Both the position numbers and the translations under genes were made by a program. Below, in pieces: positions 32,371-44,400 of a DNA stretch of 64,000 nucleotides. Numbering within the stretch: position 1 is the stretch's first letter; every line of letters begins with the position of its first letter. The DNA comes from Stenocarpella maydis (taxonomy: Eukaryota; Ascomycota; Sordariomycetes; Diaporthales; Diaporthaceae), in NCBI GenBank assembly GCA_002270565.1, contig NQMI01000032.1:249320-313319 (forward strand). The letters run 5' to 3'. The notes under the pieces were generated by a model. The model searched no databases and was not told where the DNA came from. It saw only the letters and a list, made by a program, of their open reading frames with translations.

Positions 32371-33047
32371 GCAAATGCTACAACCCGAACTACCATTGTA
32401 CCCACCAGTTCAAACTAATGCAAATCCCTTGAGAGTTCGCTCAATAGGTATAGGTGGAATAATACTGGGCTGATGATTTCAAGTTGTTCCTTTTCTTCCG
32501 GAGCCACTCTATAGAGGACTTCTGCGCATGTGACTTCACCGCGACAGTACTCGAGAATCAAAACTTCACATAGATAGCTCTTCAGAATAGTCTAGGCTGT
32601 TCTTTCAATTCAATATGATCGCCCACTACTGTTCCAAGCCACATCAAATCGCCTTTCAAGGCCGTGGGCTGCCGAAATGAAATTGCCCGCATTCCGCAAT
32701 AGTAGCAGTTGACCTCCTAGGGTTGGCGGATAAGTTACGGGGTTTCCCAGACTTTGAGCAACCTCCAACCGCCAAATTTGAGGTGTTAACGAATGAATCA
32801 TCGGCGGAGAACAAGTCATCACCGAGAGGTCCGATAGAGCTTGCAGATGGTTAGGACACAATATGCGGGTAGTGATAACCCAAATCACTCTGACATATGC
32901 TAAGTACTCTGAAAGTGATCACCGCCTTTTCCAGCGAAAGAGTCTGGATGTGCTATTGATTATGAATGCAAATGATGTCCTTAAACATTATTCACATGTA
33001 GATTGCAACTGATGGTGCACCCTGATGATCATTGGATGCGAGCAAAT
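32371..33047. other. Intergenic region
   Basis: No supported gene. A minus-strand open frame at 32610-32888 has faintly protein-like composition but no match I can name. Confidence 0.35.
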
Positions 33048-35700
33048 CTAAAAGACATTTTGTCCTCGAAAGACACTCCTAACACGCCTCCTAAATCCCT
33101 CTTTGCGTTTGGGGGGAGCTCTAACTTCTTCCTGTTGAGTTGTGTTGAATGAAACAGTCTTTGCAACTGAGGTGGGAGACGTTGGCGACTTATTATCCCC
33201 AGGCTCCTGGATTTTTCCAGTCTGATCAGTGGTACATAGGCCCTTCAAGAGGCGGCTCAGCCTCTTCTCCTCCCCAGGGTCGAGATTCGCAATCTCGAAG
33301 CCAGATGATTGTGTGATCCTTGTCGGGCTCTGCCATTTTGGTGCGAGACTTCCGAGCTTGGCCGGCGTGAATTCCGGTATCTTCTTTCCGACGTATAAGG
33401 CGAGGTCACAAACACAAGCTAGCTCGATAAAACTTGTAATATCTGGCTCCTGGAACAGTATGTCCATTGCATGTAAAAAACTCCACCTGTTGAAGTGTTG
33501 ATCAATGATTCTTTCAAGGTTGTCGAGCTCTTCGATCACGGCATTCCCGGTTGTGACTTCGAACTCGTAAGCATAGTATAGAGAGCCAAGTATCCACTGC
33601 GCAAGGCGAGAACGTAGGTATGTCAGAGAATGTAGATGGAGCAAGGATCTGAGTTGGCCGAGATTTGCCTGCAAAAGAACCATTCTAGGCTCGAAGCTCC
33701 GGCCTGCAAGATGTACCAGCTTTCTGTTGGCCTCCTCTGTCTGGATGTAGTCCACCACTGTCCTGTGAAGAAATCTGACCTTCTCTCCGAATAGGACAGG
33801 TTCTTCAGGCTCTGGGGATATGTTTATCAAATCTCTGCATTGATGGACGAGTTGGCGCGTCTTCGTGGTGAGTGTATTGGCCTCGTCCACGTCCATATTT
33901 GGCCAATTACGAAGAAAAGCTAACGGCTCATCTGCCATCGGCTCGTCCTCAAAGTTTAGACAGAGAAGCGTAATTATTGGCAATGTGGTGCGTGCCAAAG
34001 ACATGGTTAGAAGCAATCGACTGACGCGCGTACGATACACGTCTTCGATAGAGGCCAACATCCGGTCGAAGTACTCCGATAAGTCAGTTGGTATTAGCTG
34101 TACTCTGTGACGGAGATCCTGTATATTGTCTTCGTCGCGAAACTCCCGTAAAAGGGACCGAGTGACAAGAAAAGTCCAAAGGAAGACACCTTGCGCTCTC
34201 TTTGTGATGTCTAGGATCAGTTCCGCAGCCGCGGATCTGTAGCTTGATTGAAGCTTCTTGAACCGATAGTCTTCACAGAGGGTGTCATTAACGAAAGAGT
34301 ACATGTCGTGTCGTGTCAGTTCATGCACATATAAGTTCCATGGGGAACTGTCAAAGGCGTCCTTGAAGCCCAGCCACGGTCTGCTTGACGTACAAATCTT
34401 CAGATGGGGGTGGCTGACGATTCTCTGGATTATATTGACAAGCTCCGTATGATCTCCATGGTACTCGTCAAGACCGTCTATGAAAATGCAGACCTTGAAC
34501 CCGGGCTGCTTCATGGCTCCGATGTTGTCGAGTGCTTGCAAAAGCTGGGATCGACTCCATGAGACAAAGCTCTGGGAAAAGGGGCCGTTGAATCTTTCTG
34601 CGCAGACCTCTTCGATTATTTGGGGCCGTTGTTTGAAGATTTGGAAGAGAAGAGCCCGAAAAAGTCCCTCCTGGGATTTCTGAATCGCTGTTCCTGAGCT
34701 CCAGAAGAAGTGCTTCGCAATGATCAGGTTGTCGCTGCCAGCCCATTCCCGCAAAGGCGTGCGCTTAGTGCATTCGTCGACAAGGAATTTCATCAAAGTG
34801 GACTTCCCTGACCCTGCCTTGCCAGCGATCCAGTATATCCCGTTATTTTCCCGGAGCCATTCGTGGAATTTGAAGCTTGTATTTGCGCCAAAGACCCAGT
34901 GAAACGTCTTTTTGTGAGCATCCGCGATCGCGAATTCTCTTTCCCTGAGTTGGTCAAAATGCAGGCTCTGCAATATCAATTCGTTCTTTCGGTGAATGCC
35001 CTCTTCCATGGATTCTTTGCAAAGTGCAATGTACTCGCGGACCACCAATTCTAGGCGTGAAGAGGACTGGCTTTTATGGCTCGTCGTGTTCGCTGATTGG
35101 TGCTTATCATCCATTTTCTGGGAGGCTTTAAGAAGAACTGTGACAGATTTCTGTAGCGCAGCTCTAATCTCACAACGATCTGGGTTTTGTGGTGACACCA
35201 AAGTGTCCAATTTCCTTTCAATGGATACTTGCTGCGAGCTTCCCACTACGTCAGCGCCACCCTAGCCACAGGCACACGGGACCAAAGACTAACCGTATCA
35301 AAACCAACAAGTGGTGAGAGACCTGGGCGCGTAAATCTGAGAGTGAATCAGAGAGCTCCCGGAGTTCTTTCTGCTTGTATAGTGTCTTCCCAGTCTTGTG
35401 CAAGCTGCGGATGAGATTGTCTTCTTGTTTCTTCGGCAGTTCGTTGACGATGCTTTGCACTTTCGCGACCACCGCGCGACATTGGTCTGCAAGGCCTTTC
35501 ATGGCTGCGCTCATGTTGTACTGGTTGACGCACTCCATTTCCTGGGCCATACGTTCTGTACTAGCAACGACATCCTTGTGCTTGCTGACGTCATTGCCGT
35601 GACTGGAAGCGAGTTTTTGGACGAGTTTGGTGTATTGCACTGCGTAGTCAACACATTGTAACACATTACTCGCCAGGCTGATAGTTGCGAGGGCTTCCAT
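33048..35700 (-). CDS. NLR-like protein: HeLo-like N-terminus plus NACHT NTPase
   Basis: Two exons, 35700-35294 and 35238-33048, give 865 residues; the 55-nt intron (GTTAGT ... GGGAAG, branch GCTGAC) joins CG|C exactly. The N-terminus MEALATISLASNVLQ with coiled-coil helices to about residue 135 is the HeLo-like/STAND N-terminal domain of fungal NLRs. The NACHT domain has the P-loop GKAGSGKST at 275-283 and Walker B KVCIFIDGLDEY at 384-395, then a sensor TSSRPW. A winged-helix/helical region follows to about 780, and the tail is basic (PPKRKEGFRRRVRSVFRG). No ankyrin, WD40 or TPR repeats follow, so the usual ligand-sensing end is missing. Such proteins act in heterokaryon incompatibility and self/non-self recognition by family analogy. 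An upstream in-frame ATG at 35835 is possible, but MEALA is the typical start. Confidence 0.85.
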
Positions 35701-36440
35701 GATGGCATACTCAAGTATAGCAGGACGTAGACACTTGGTGAGAAATGGCCTCAGTGATGGATGTTTCCAAGTAACAAAAATTTCGTGTTTTGAGGGGTAC
35801 GGTGATGTGTTCGCCCCGCCTTTCTTTACCTGCATATGTAGCTAAGTTTAGCGAGGACTAATATGCAGGAGCGCATTCATTAGAAGAATGACCACGGATC
35901 CTGTATCTAGGCATTGCGAAATGACAACTGAGCAGCGACCCGGGGAAGGGTGCCTTTTTTTGTTTCCTTTCTAATATTTTTTTTGAAAAAAAAGAAAGAA
36001 GAAAAGCAGAAAAAACTCATTTTGGTTCAAGTCTCTACTCCCGAGCATTAGACCAAATAATTGTGTTGATAACTAATAACGCCTGGCCGAGTACATGCCA
36101 ACGGGGCGGCACGATCCGCAACTGAGTGCTATTCTGTCAGGCGCAATCTATCGGTCCCGTCCTCGGCCTATCTGCCGGAAAGGATACGAGGATCAGAACT
36201 TGACCACCTTTGGAAGGTCAACATGTGCATCTGGCTGGCGCGCTTGAGCCTGTCTGACATACGAGATTCAGGGTGCGGAGTGAAGGTTTATCCGCAGTGA
36301 TGCGAAGATCTCGCTTACGCGTAGACCGACACGCCTCACAAATATAAAATGTCGTGCACCTCCTTTTACAGCCTCGTACGCATTCTTTCTTGCGTTGCTC
36401 ACCACATCGTTTCAAACTGCGATAGAACTATTTGCTCAAC
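35701..36440. other. Divergent intergenic region between NLR and amidohydrolase
   Basis: No gene is seen. A homopolymer-rich stretch of T and A runs lies at 35955-36015, roughly midway. The region must hold both divergent promoters. Confidence 0.4.
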
Positions 36441-37787
36441 ATGAGAATACCCTACAGACCGACTGCGCAAGACCCGTCAATCGGCCGTGCCAGCAACGTC
36501 ATGGGTGGGGGTCCAGACTCGCCAGGCCTTTTCGGTGTTCGCGCTGAAGTCCTGATCCCCGGGCGTGGCGAACCGATTCCTGACGGTGGGATCGTCGTCT
36601 CAGTTGCCGGAGGGATCATCGTCTGGGTCGGGCCCTACACCGGTCTCCCCTGCGAGTACAACAAAGTCCCCTTCACTCGGCACTCTGGCGCTATAATGCC
36701 TGGCCTGTGGGATGTCCACACCCATTTCAGCGGAGCCAATATTGTTGCGGGAATAGAGGACCCAGTCAAGCCCTTCATGCCTGGCACTCAATTCCAAGTC
36801 GGTGCCGTGACGGTGGACGACCTTCGAGCCACCCTCATGGCCGGGTTCACATCTGTGCGGGAGCTGGGCGGAATGGCAGGCTACTTACAGCCTGTCATCG
36901 ACAAAGGAGCCATCGTTGGACCCAACGTGTACTCGTCTCTGTGTGCACTCAGCATCACCGGTGGCCATGGTGACCAGCACGACTGTCCACTGGGGCTGGT
37001 ACGAGGAGCAAACGATGGGAGCAACGGGGTCGCTCTCTGTGACGGTGTGGATGAGTGCGTCAAGATGACCAGGTCCGTCATAAGGAATGGCGCCAAGGTC
37101 ATCAAGATATGTAGCAGCGGTGGTGTCCTGAGCATCGATGACCAGCCTGAGGACGCGCAGTTCTCTCCAGCCGAGCTTGAGGCAATCGTGCAGGAAGCAG
37201 CGAGGACCGGCCGGGTCGTGGCATCTCATGCCATCGGCAAGCCCGGCATCATGAACGCCCTACACGCGGGGGTGAAGAGCATCGAGCACGGCATGTATCT
37301 GGACAAGGAGGTTGCGTACCTTATGAAGGAGAAAGGGGCGATCCTGGTGCCCACGCGCCACATCGTCGAAAGCCTCATGGCAGGGTCTGAGGATCTCCCG
37401 CCAAAGATTCTCAAGAAGCTCAATCGGATAGCCCAGCTGAGCAGGGACAGCTTCAAGCTCGCCGTCGCAGAGGGTGTCCGCGTCGCGCTCGGCACGGACA
37501 CGTACAGCAGCGACCGCGAGAGTCTTCTTGCTCACGGGCGCAATGCCAAGGAGTTTCACTGGATGAAAATCGCCGGCATGACACCGTTGCAGGCTATCGA
37601 GGCCGCCACTGCCACTCCGCCCGAAACCCTCGGCCGGCAGGGCCCAAAGGCAGGACAGCTCAAGGAGGGCTTTGACGCTGATGTCATTCTGGTTTCCAAG
37701 AACCCCCTGGACGATATCGGTGTGCTCATGGATGCCAGCAACATAACCCATGTGTGGAAAGGAGGTAAACTGTTCAAGTCCACATAA
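36441..37787 (+). CDS. Metal-dependent amidohydrolase (imidazolonepropionase/ochratoxinase-like)
   Basis: The 448-residue intronless protein is a binuclear-metal amidohydrolase. Visible ligands are His93 and His95 in DVHTHF, Lys222 in KVIKICSSGG (the expected carbamylated lysine), His263 in ASHAIGK, His283 in SIEHGMY and Asp353 in LGTDTYS. The N- and C-terminal strands (EVLIPGRGEPI; FDADVILVSKNPLDD) form the usual composite beta-sandwich. This subgroup includes fungal ochratoxinase, an amidase that splits the amide bond of ochratoxin A, and prolidase-like enzymes; the true substrate cannot be told from sequence. I see no convincing signal peptide, although the first ten residues are unusual. 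The start is the ATG at 36441, since the upstream in-frame codon at 36432 is TTG. It is divergent from the NLR gene. Confidence 0.85.
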   Translation: MRIPYRPTAQDPSIGRASNVMGGGPDSPGLFGVRAEVLIPGRGEPIPDGGIVVSVAGGIIVWVGPYTGLPCEYNKVPFTRHSGAIMPGLWDVHTHFSGANIVAGIEDPVKPFMPGTQFQVGAVTVDDLRATLMAGFTSVRELGGMAGYLQPVIDKGAIVGPNVYSSLCALSITGGHGDQHDCPLGLVRGANDGSNGVALCDGVDECVKMTRSVIRNGAKVIKICSSGGVLSIDDQPEDAQFSPAELEAIVQEAARTGRVVASHAIGKPGIMNALHAGVKSIEHGMYLDKEVAYLMKEKGAILVPTRHIVESLMAGSEDLPPKILKKLNRIAQLSRDSFKLAVAEGVRVALGTDTYSSDRESLLAHGRNAKEFHWMKIAGMTPLQAIEAATATPPETLGRQGPKAGQLKEGFDADVILVSKNPLDDIGVLMDASNITHVWKGGKLFKST

Positions 37788-38351
37788 GAGAAAACACTGT
37801 TGTGGTTAATGACCAAATACGGCCACGTAGGCTGGAGATACTGGTTACCTATCACAGGGGTGATAAGAAGGACTTGCTCTGCGTTGAGTTCGAAGAGAGG
37901 CAGCCATGATGAAGGATCGTACTGTGGTGTCACAGCCCAGCGGGAGTGAGAGCCAAGTGGGGTTAGGATTGCGTTATAGGCCAAGATGTTGAGGTGCATA
38001 TAGCGGTTAAAATCTACATAGGTGGTGTTGTATCGGCTTTCTGCAGGAAAGGTCATCGGAATATACACCCACCTTGACCTTTTCTACATGGAGATGATAG
38101 TGTGTATACCTAGATAATGGTGGGAATCAAGACGGCATCAATGATGTGGCTTCTCAACCCGCGCGGGAAACCATCAGCACGAGTAACCCAAGACCAACTT
38201 ATACTCTGGCGAACGGCCATACTGCGAAAACCGTATGCTTGCTTAGGAAGCACGAAGGAGCTGAACTATATTGATCGCATGGATCCTACGGTCTCGATCC
38301 GCCTAGGTCATACTCTAAGCACACCTTCTAGAACCCCCAGGGTCGCCGTGG

Positions 38352-38384
<33 letters not shown>

Positions 38385-38595
38385 ACAATTCTACCCGCAT
38401 TCAACTGTTAGTGTTACAATAGAACTCGTGAGCATCTTCCCTGTACGAGCATAACCTGGTAAAGTATCCTGTTCGCCGAAACTCCTGCATGTCCCGGCCG
38501 TGGTGGACCACCATGTCACACCTCATTTTCTTGCTGACCGCTTACGGCTGATCCCTGGCTGTGGCAATGCCCATGGTTGCGGCTTGAGTGGGGAC
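37788..38595. other. Intergenic region with CA repeat
   Basis: No gene is seen between two convergent genes. It contains a CA microsatellite. Confidence 0.45.
38353..38383 (+). repeat. (CA)n microsatellite
   Basis: About fifteen uninterrupted CA units. Confidence 0.95.
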
Positions 38596-40347
38596 TTACT
38601 GATACATCAATGCCATGTGTCTGCGCAATTCAGCGCCCTCAGCCTTAGCTTCGCGGGCCATAGCCTTGAGCCATGCCGTTTCATTGCTCTCGTCCTGTGT
38701 GTCTTGACTGACGTCTTCTGCGAGATAGAACGATTGCCGAGCCGGGCTCAACACATCGTGACTACTTGAACGTCCGTGAGCGTCGCCCTCCGCATCCGTA
38801 ATCGTGTGCGAACCACCAGTTCCTCCACGCACGGCTTGGCCGCTGTGACCTCCCTGTTGAGGCAACCACGGCTCGCGTTGGTATATCTGCTCTTCCTGCC
38901 CCGGAGTCTCTTGGTCGTCGACCTGAAAGCCTGGCCAGGCGGAGCTGCTTCCAGATGTGGTGAGCTGCCCCTCCCGCATGACTTTGTCATATAAATGATC
39001 CTGGCCGGGGTCTTTCTCGAGCTCTTCCGCAAAGCCGTGCCAGTATTCGTTTGCGGGGGCAGGGTCTTGGTTGCAAAGAAGGTAGGTAAGCTTGCACTTC
39101 TCTAGTATTCAAAGCTTCGACTGCGATGATCTCAACGATCTTTTAACGGACGTATCTACACAATCGATGATCACAGACAGGGCAGTGATTTTCTTTCTCT
39201 GTACCCAGGGCACCTTTGTGTCGGAGCCAGTCTTGGTGCTCAGGGTATCTCGCCAGGTTGCGAGGGTTGCCATGCCTGAACCGTACATCCAATCTTTTAA
39301 TCTTGTCAGGCGTGGGGGGTTCTTCCTGGAGCCGATCAACAAGGCCCTGTAGACCGCATGGCTTGTGCACGGGTCAGCCTGGCATGGGTGGCTCTTGCAG
39401 AGCTCGTCGAGAACCAGACTAGAGAGTGAGCTCGGGACTCTCTCCCCGCAAGAAATCATGGCCTGGGCCCAAAATGGCCGTGGAATCTTGCTGTACCACT
39501 GCACGAACTCGACATCATTCTTTCCTTGGTCGGTCTTTGAATAAGACATGAGAAGATATCGCTGACGCCAGGGAAAGGTTTCGAGGTCATTAGCCTGTGC
39601 AGGCTTCGACATTGTAAGTAGAAGACTTGTCGTCCCCGAATGGGAAGAGATTTGGCGTTTCTGCTTGTCAATGTGGACCACGAGAAAGTTGGAGGGTAAG
39701 TTCTGGCGGCTGCGGCGGACTTTGAGCGTTACAGGTACTCCGGATGGGCTGGAAGACAGGTTCTTTGATGTCGATGACTGTGGCTGGTGACCATGAGCCT
39801 CGGAGTCGGCAGCGGTGGTATTGGTATCATCAGGGGGGGAATCGGCTCCCAGTTGACCTGACTCTGGGCTCGAGCTCTGCAGCTGGCTGAATGGCGCCAC
39901 ACCCCCTTGCCGAGAATTGTATGGGGGTTCCATGAGCCATGGAGGTTCATGTGACTTTTGCGCAGGGCTTGGCCGAGTGGCGCCCTCTGCTTTTCCGTTG
40001 AGGTTGCTTGGTTGCAAGTTCGGAGGGTGCTGAGGCGAGGACACGATGCTCGTTGTATATGAAACATCCCGATCGCGAGCAGCCTCATGGGCGACCAGAT
40101 GAAGCCGTGGCCGTTTCGACGAGCCCCCAGTGATCTTGGGGGGGATGGGGAACGGGGTTAGCTGGCGTTCGGAAGTCTGTGTCGATGCGTGTCTAGTCGA
40201 CGTGGTCTCAGAAGTCTGGGCTGACGCGTTTCTCGTCAACGCGGACGCGGTCGCAGTCGGCATGGTCGTAGTTGACGCGGTCGCGTCTTCACCGTGTGCC
40301 TTGTTCACCACCATGTTGTTGATGTCGTCCTCATGCTGCAGCTCCAT
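38596..40347 (-). CDS. Uncharacterised fungal protein, probably two exons
   Basis: Two minus-strand blocks in the same frame are separated by a single TGA at 39109. The first block (from ATG 40347) has a disordered S/T/P/Q-rich N-terminus with ASAQTSE/ASTQTSE repeats, a basic SSKRPRLH segment, and a conserved-looking part with VQWYSKIPRPFWAQAM and DELCKSHPCQADPC. The second has LTYLLCNQDPAPANEYW and HGFAEELEKDPGQDHLYDK and ends with MALMYQ. A phase-0 intron of 69 nt (39159-39091, GTAGAT ... TGCAAG) or 63 nt would remove the stop. The donor is weak, so exact borders are uncertain. The 69-nt version gives 560 residues. I do not recognise the family; the cysteine-containing middle and the coding-like second block argue for one gene rather than two. 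Confidence 0.5.
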
Positions 40348-40836
40348 ATTGGTGCAAGTTATGGTGCCACTGATTATTCTTGCCTGGCAAGGAGTTGTCG
40401 CATATGCAGGAAGTCCTTGAAAGGTTGATGTGGGTGGTTGAGCGCAGGCACCAGTGCAATGAGAATAATTGGCGCTAGGCTATACGAAGAGAGATAGAAG
40501 GAGGCGAATGAAGGTATGGCAGTCCTTCTCTACCAGTAGTGGGCAGTACCATCGATAGGACTGTGTCTGACCCAGTCACTGTGCCCAACATTGAAGCCTG
40601 TATGGTGAACTGGGCGACCAAGCAGTCAGTGCTCGATCATAAACAAAAAAGGGGGACATTAACAGAGGACAAACAAATGTTGCCTGTAGTATCTGCGCCT
40701 ACCTTCATAGTCTGTCACTAGATATTGGGGAATCAGTACCATTTCTCAACAGAAGTCCATGAGGTATTTTTTTTTCTTGTCCACTCGCATGCCAACCTGG
40801 CGAGACCCAAACCGTTCCCAGCAAAAAGAACCGAAA

Positions 40837-41099
40837 TCAACCATTGTTGTTGATCGAGTCCTGGTCCTCCTCCACGCCGTCCTCCTCGTCCGCCAGGCTC
40901 TGCTGCTGGTACAGGGTCTCGTACACTCCAGGATAGTAATCATACGGGCTCCCAACCGGCAGGCCGTTGAGAATACCGCTGCCCGGGTCAAAGAGACCGA
41001 AGTCGTCTCGCCCGAGCATTTTTTGAAGGTTGAGCGGGTTTGGGTCGCCTCCACCGGCGGCCAAGGAGGGCTGGGAGATGCCGAGGGGGGCGAATAGTA
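40837..41099 (-). pseudogene. Exon-like fragment of unknown protein
   Basis: A minus-strand frame has protein-like character: LGISQPSLAAGGGDPNPLNL, then MLGRDDFGLFDPGSGILNG and PVGSPYDYYPGVYETLY, with an acidic tail ending INNNG. It opens just after an acceptor-like TTTACTAG at 41100-41107, as a last exon would. The only internal ATG (41019) would give 60 residues. I find no upstream exon, so it may be a stranded last exon, a small gene or chance. Confidence 0.3.
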
Positions 41100-41385
41100 A
41101 CTAGTAAATAGAAAGAAATATTCACCCGCACAGCTACTTCTAACATTTTCAAGTTGTTCCGCCTATATAGGAAGTATTATTTGTGGGAACGGTTAATTAT
41201 CTTGTTATAAAACTGTTGACATTGATTTCCATTCCTTCATATTTTTTCATGGCACGGATTTTATTTAACACACGATGATCCTGACGCCACGCCGAGAAGC
41301 CTGTGCTGTTGGAAGGAATGCCTGGCGTGGGCCCGTATTAGCCCTTTAGTAGGCTCCTTCTGAGCGTTTGATAGCGTGAGAAATC

Positions 41386-41434
41386 CTCTCCTCCTCCTCC
41401 TCCTCCTCAACAACAACAACAACAACAACAACAA
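41386..41434. repeat. Compound (CTC)n-(CAA)n microsatellite
   Basis: A run of CTC units changes directly into a run of CAA units. Confidence 0.9.
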
Positions 41435-44400
41435 AATCAAAATCAACAATCGTTTGCTACAATTGCTCATCATGTGCTAGATAGTGGGCATAGTGCTTCT
41501 GCCGATCTGCCAGGCGGTGCAGACCTCTTGAACAACCAGCTGACGGGCAGGGTCACCTTGGCTCGACATTCTGATGTTTTCCTTGCTTGGATTGTTGAGG
41601 AAATGGTTGCAGACAAAGACGAGACATTACCTAGGTAGGTAGGGACGGGAATACGAGAGCGTTTGGTCAGCGATTCTCTGCAGCAAGCCCTGTGGGGCAT
41701 AAGATCGATTACCTATGAGCCCCTCTCGTGTTGTTAGTACATATGTGTCTTCAAAATTTTAGTTCCCATTTATCATTAAAATCAAATATCTTGACCTACT
41801 ACGTTCTTTAGTCAAGAGCCGTGATTTTTCTCTGTGAAACGAATCTCAGAGGGTTTTTGGAGCATCATGTACTGTTGATGCCGAAATCATGATGAGCTAC
41901 CAGTGTACCACTTGTGGGTGCAGTACTAGAATCGAGATAAAACAAACCATGTATGGAATACAAGCAAGCAGTTAGCAGCGTTATTTCATTGCCTGGTTGC
42001 AGGACTCGCATCTTGGAGATCTCCGGACACGTAGACATCTGCATCGCCACGTTAATTAACATCTGACCGGGATAGCGAGGAATTACTAAGAAATATCATG
42101 GCGAATTCCGGATATGGCTAAATTTTGCCTCTGGCTCAGTGAATGATCATCACTCCCAGCTACGATACGAAGATACCATGTTTGTGGCTCCAGGCGTCGG
42201 CCGCCGCGGTGGTTTTCCGGTGAAGCAAAACTTGAATTGGATGACAACATGTCGAAAATTTGATCTAATGACATAGATCCATGTAGGGCCAGAATACCCA
42301 GCCAATAAGGCTGCAGTTGTGGAAGATTTGGATGATGACTTATACAGGAGACTTTGGGCCACCTGCAGACGGCCATGTGGCGCTGGGCGCTATCCCCAAA
42401 CAGAAGATCTCACCGTGCCTCCAGAATTTCAAACATCCTCGGCGCTTCTCTTTGTCACTCTTCAGGGCCGATGAGACATCCCCATGGAAAAGTTCCCTCG
42501 GGTCTCATGAGGATAAGAGGAGTAGGTCAAAGTTGGGGCCAAATGGTATGTTTTTGTGGAATCACTTACGCAGCGACACCAGCCTGCGTGTCACTTAGCC
42601 CATATATTCGCCACACAGGATCAAGCCGATTAATAAGCGTCATATAATGGAATAAATTAACCTGTTCAAAAAAGCTCACGTGGACTTTCAAACCTTTTAG
42701 GATGAGAAATGCACCGTTACCGGGAACCGACGTCGCATATGTTGACGTTTTCGCCGTCATGTGGCAAGCCTCAAAAGTTTTGTCACCGCACTCGCTCACC
42801 CTCCCGTTATGGTATCGAAGCGAACCAAGAAACCCCTCCGGCTTCTTTCGCCGCCCCTGTACAAGCATTCGATGGCTGACTTGGATCGCAGAGGCGAAGA
42901 GGAGGCGGCAGCATGCGTATCATGTATGCTGCCTGTATGCATGGGAGCTTCTTCTCCGGAGTGGTACGTCAACATGTAGTCATGTTCCAATTATATGGAT
43001 CATGCACCGGTGAGAGGATGGAAATGTCAGTGTAGACAGACGGATCTACTCAATACATGGTCTACCTGGGGGACATGTAAACCCCGAATTTGCTTCTGAA
43101 GCTCTGGAGACCGATCCATTGCTTCGTGTTGGGCCTTACGAGGAACTCAGATAGATAATCAAACAGATAAATGAGTAAAATTTGGCCCAAGGTCATAGAA
43201 TTGCAACATGGACCTTGTAGGATATAGTTACCTGCTTGAGTACTGGCTTTATTGGCTTGCGTACGCTCACCGGCTCACATGCAGCATGCCTGTCCGTTCC
43301 TCACTTCTTCTCATCAGGCCTTGGGAGAGATATTGAATTATCTGCAAGGAACTTATATATGCAGGTTCTCGAGCATGGGTCGGCAATCAAGACAGGGAGC
43401 GGATGCATATTCACCGCATATGTCTGTCCAGGTAGGCATTGTCATTGTGAATCGCAGATCCTGAATGGCCTGGTCCGTCACATGGAATGCGGCCGTCAGC
43501 GCCTGTGCAGATTGTTTCCACTTAGGGACAATGACAGCGTTTACCCATATGCCAACTGCAAAGAAATCACACAGCCAACGCAGGTGCCCCGGATCGGATT
43601 GCTGCAGATGGTCAGCTCCTCCTCGAGTACCGACAAACATGGCAGCGCCACGGTGGTTAACTAGCCTTGGGGCTGAACACTGCCTAGAACGCAAAATCAC
43701 CACGACAGACAGCCCCGTCAGAGACTGTATGTACTGGGGGCCAGCAGAGCCCAGGAGGAGGCGCGTCAGCATCGCGCGTGCTCGGTACTGGCCGAAATGG
43801 GAGTTCCGATAATCCCACAGGAGGGATTTCTCAGAAATTTGTCATCTTGAAACAGCCAGCCACTCTGTGTGGCAGACGGGGGCCACAAGGAGAAATTCAG
43901 AAGCCGTAACGTGCGGCTGGCTCCCCGGAGATGGGACAGCTCATTCATTGGCGTGGTGGGTGTTCCGCGCCAGCCTTCCTGCAGTTCCCAAGAATGTCAC
44001 CGTTTGCTGGAGGTTTTTAAACGGGAGATTTGTACCGGTTGATTCGCCGTCTCCATTTGCCCCTCCCCCCCCTGTCCTCTTTTGTAGGGGGTGGGGGGAG
44101 GGGTGGTAGACGGAGGGACTTGTCACGGTACAACGGCTCAGGAGCTGCATAGTTATGGTCGGCAGGCCAAGTCCGCGTAGTTCGGAGGATTGTGAGACCC
44201 GACAAGGAGACTAGGGCGGATGTCTAAAGGATTTGGGTGTCGTGTACGGTATCACACTAGCCTCCTTGTCGGCTGAGAGCAGGGTGCGTCCAGACAGCAG
44301 CATCACGCAGAAATGAGGCGAGAGAGAGACAGAGAGCCGGAGGGCGGGACAAGAGGGTTAGAAGATGACCATGCTTGTGGGTCGTCTGAGTTGAGCAAGG

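Noticed and set aside
32610..32888. Minus-strand open frame of 92 codons near the NLR
   Set aside because: Faintly protein-like, but no recognisable family and no conserved start or splice context.
43353..43772. Minus-strand open frame of 139 codons
   Set aside because: Some protein-like composition, but an overlapping plus-strand frame is equally open and no domain or splice partner is found.
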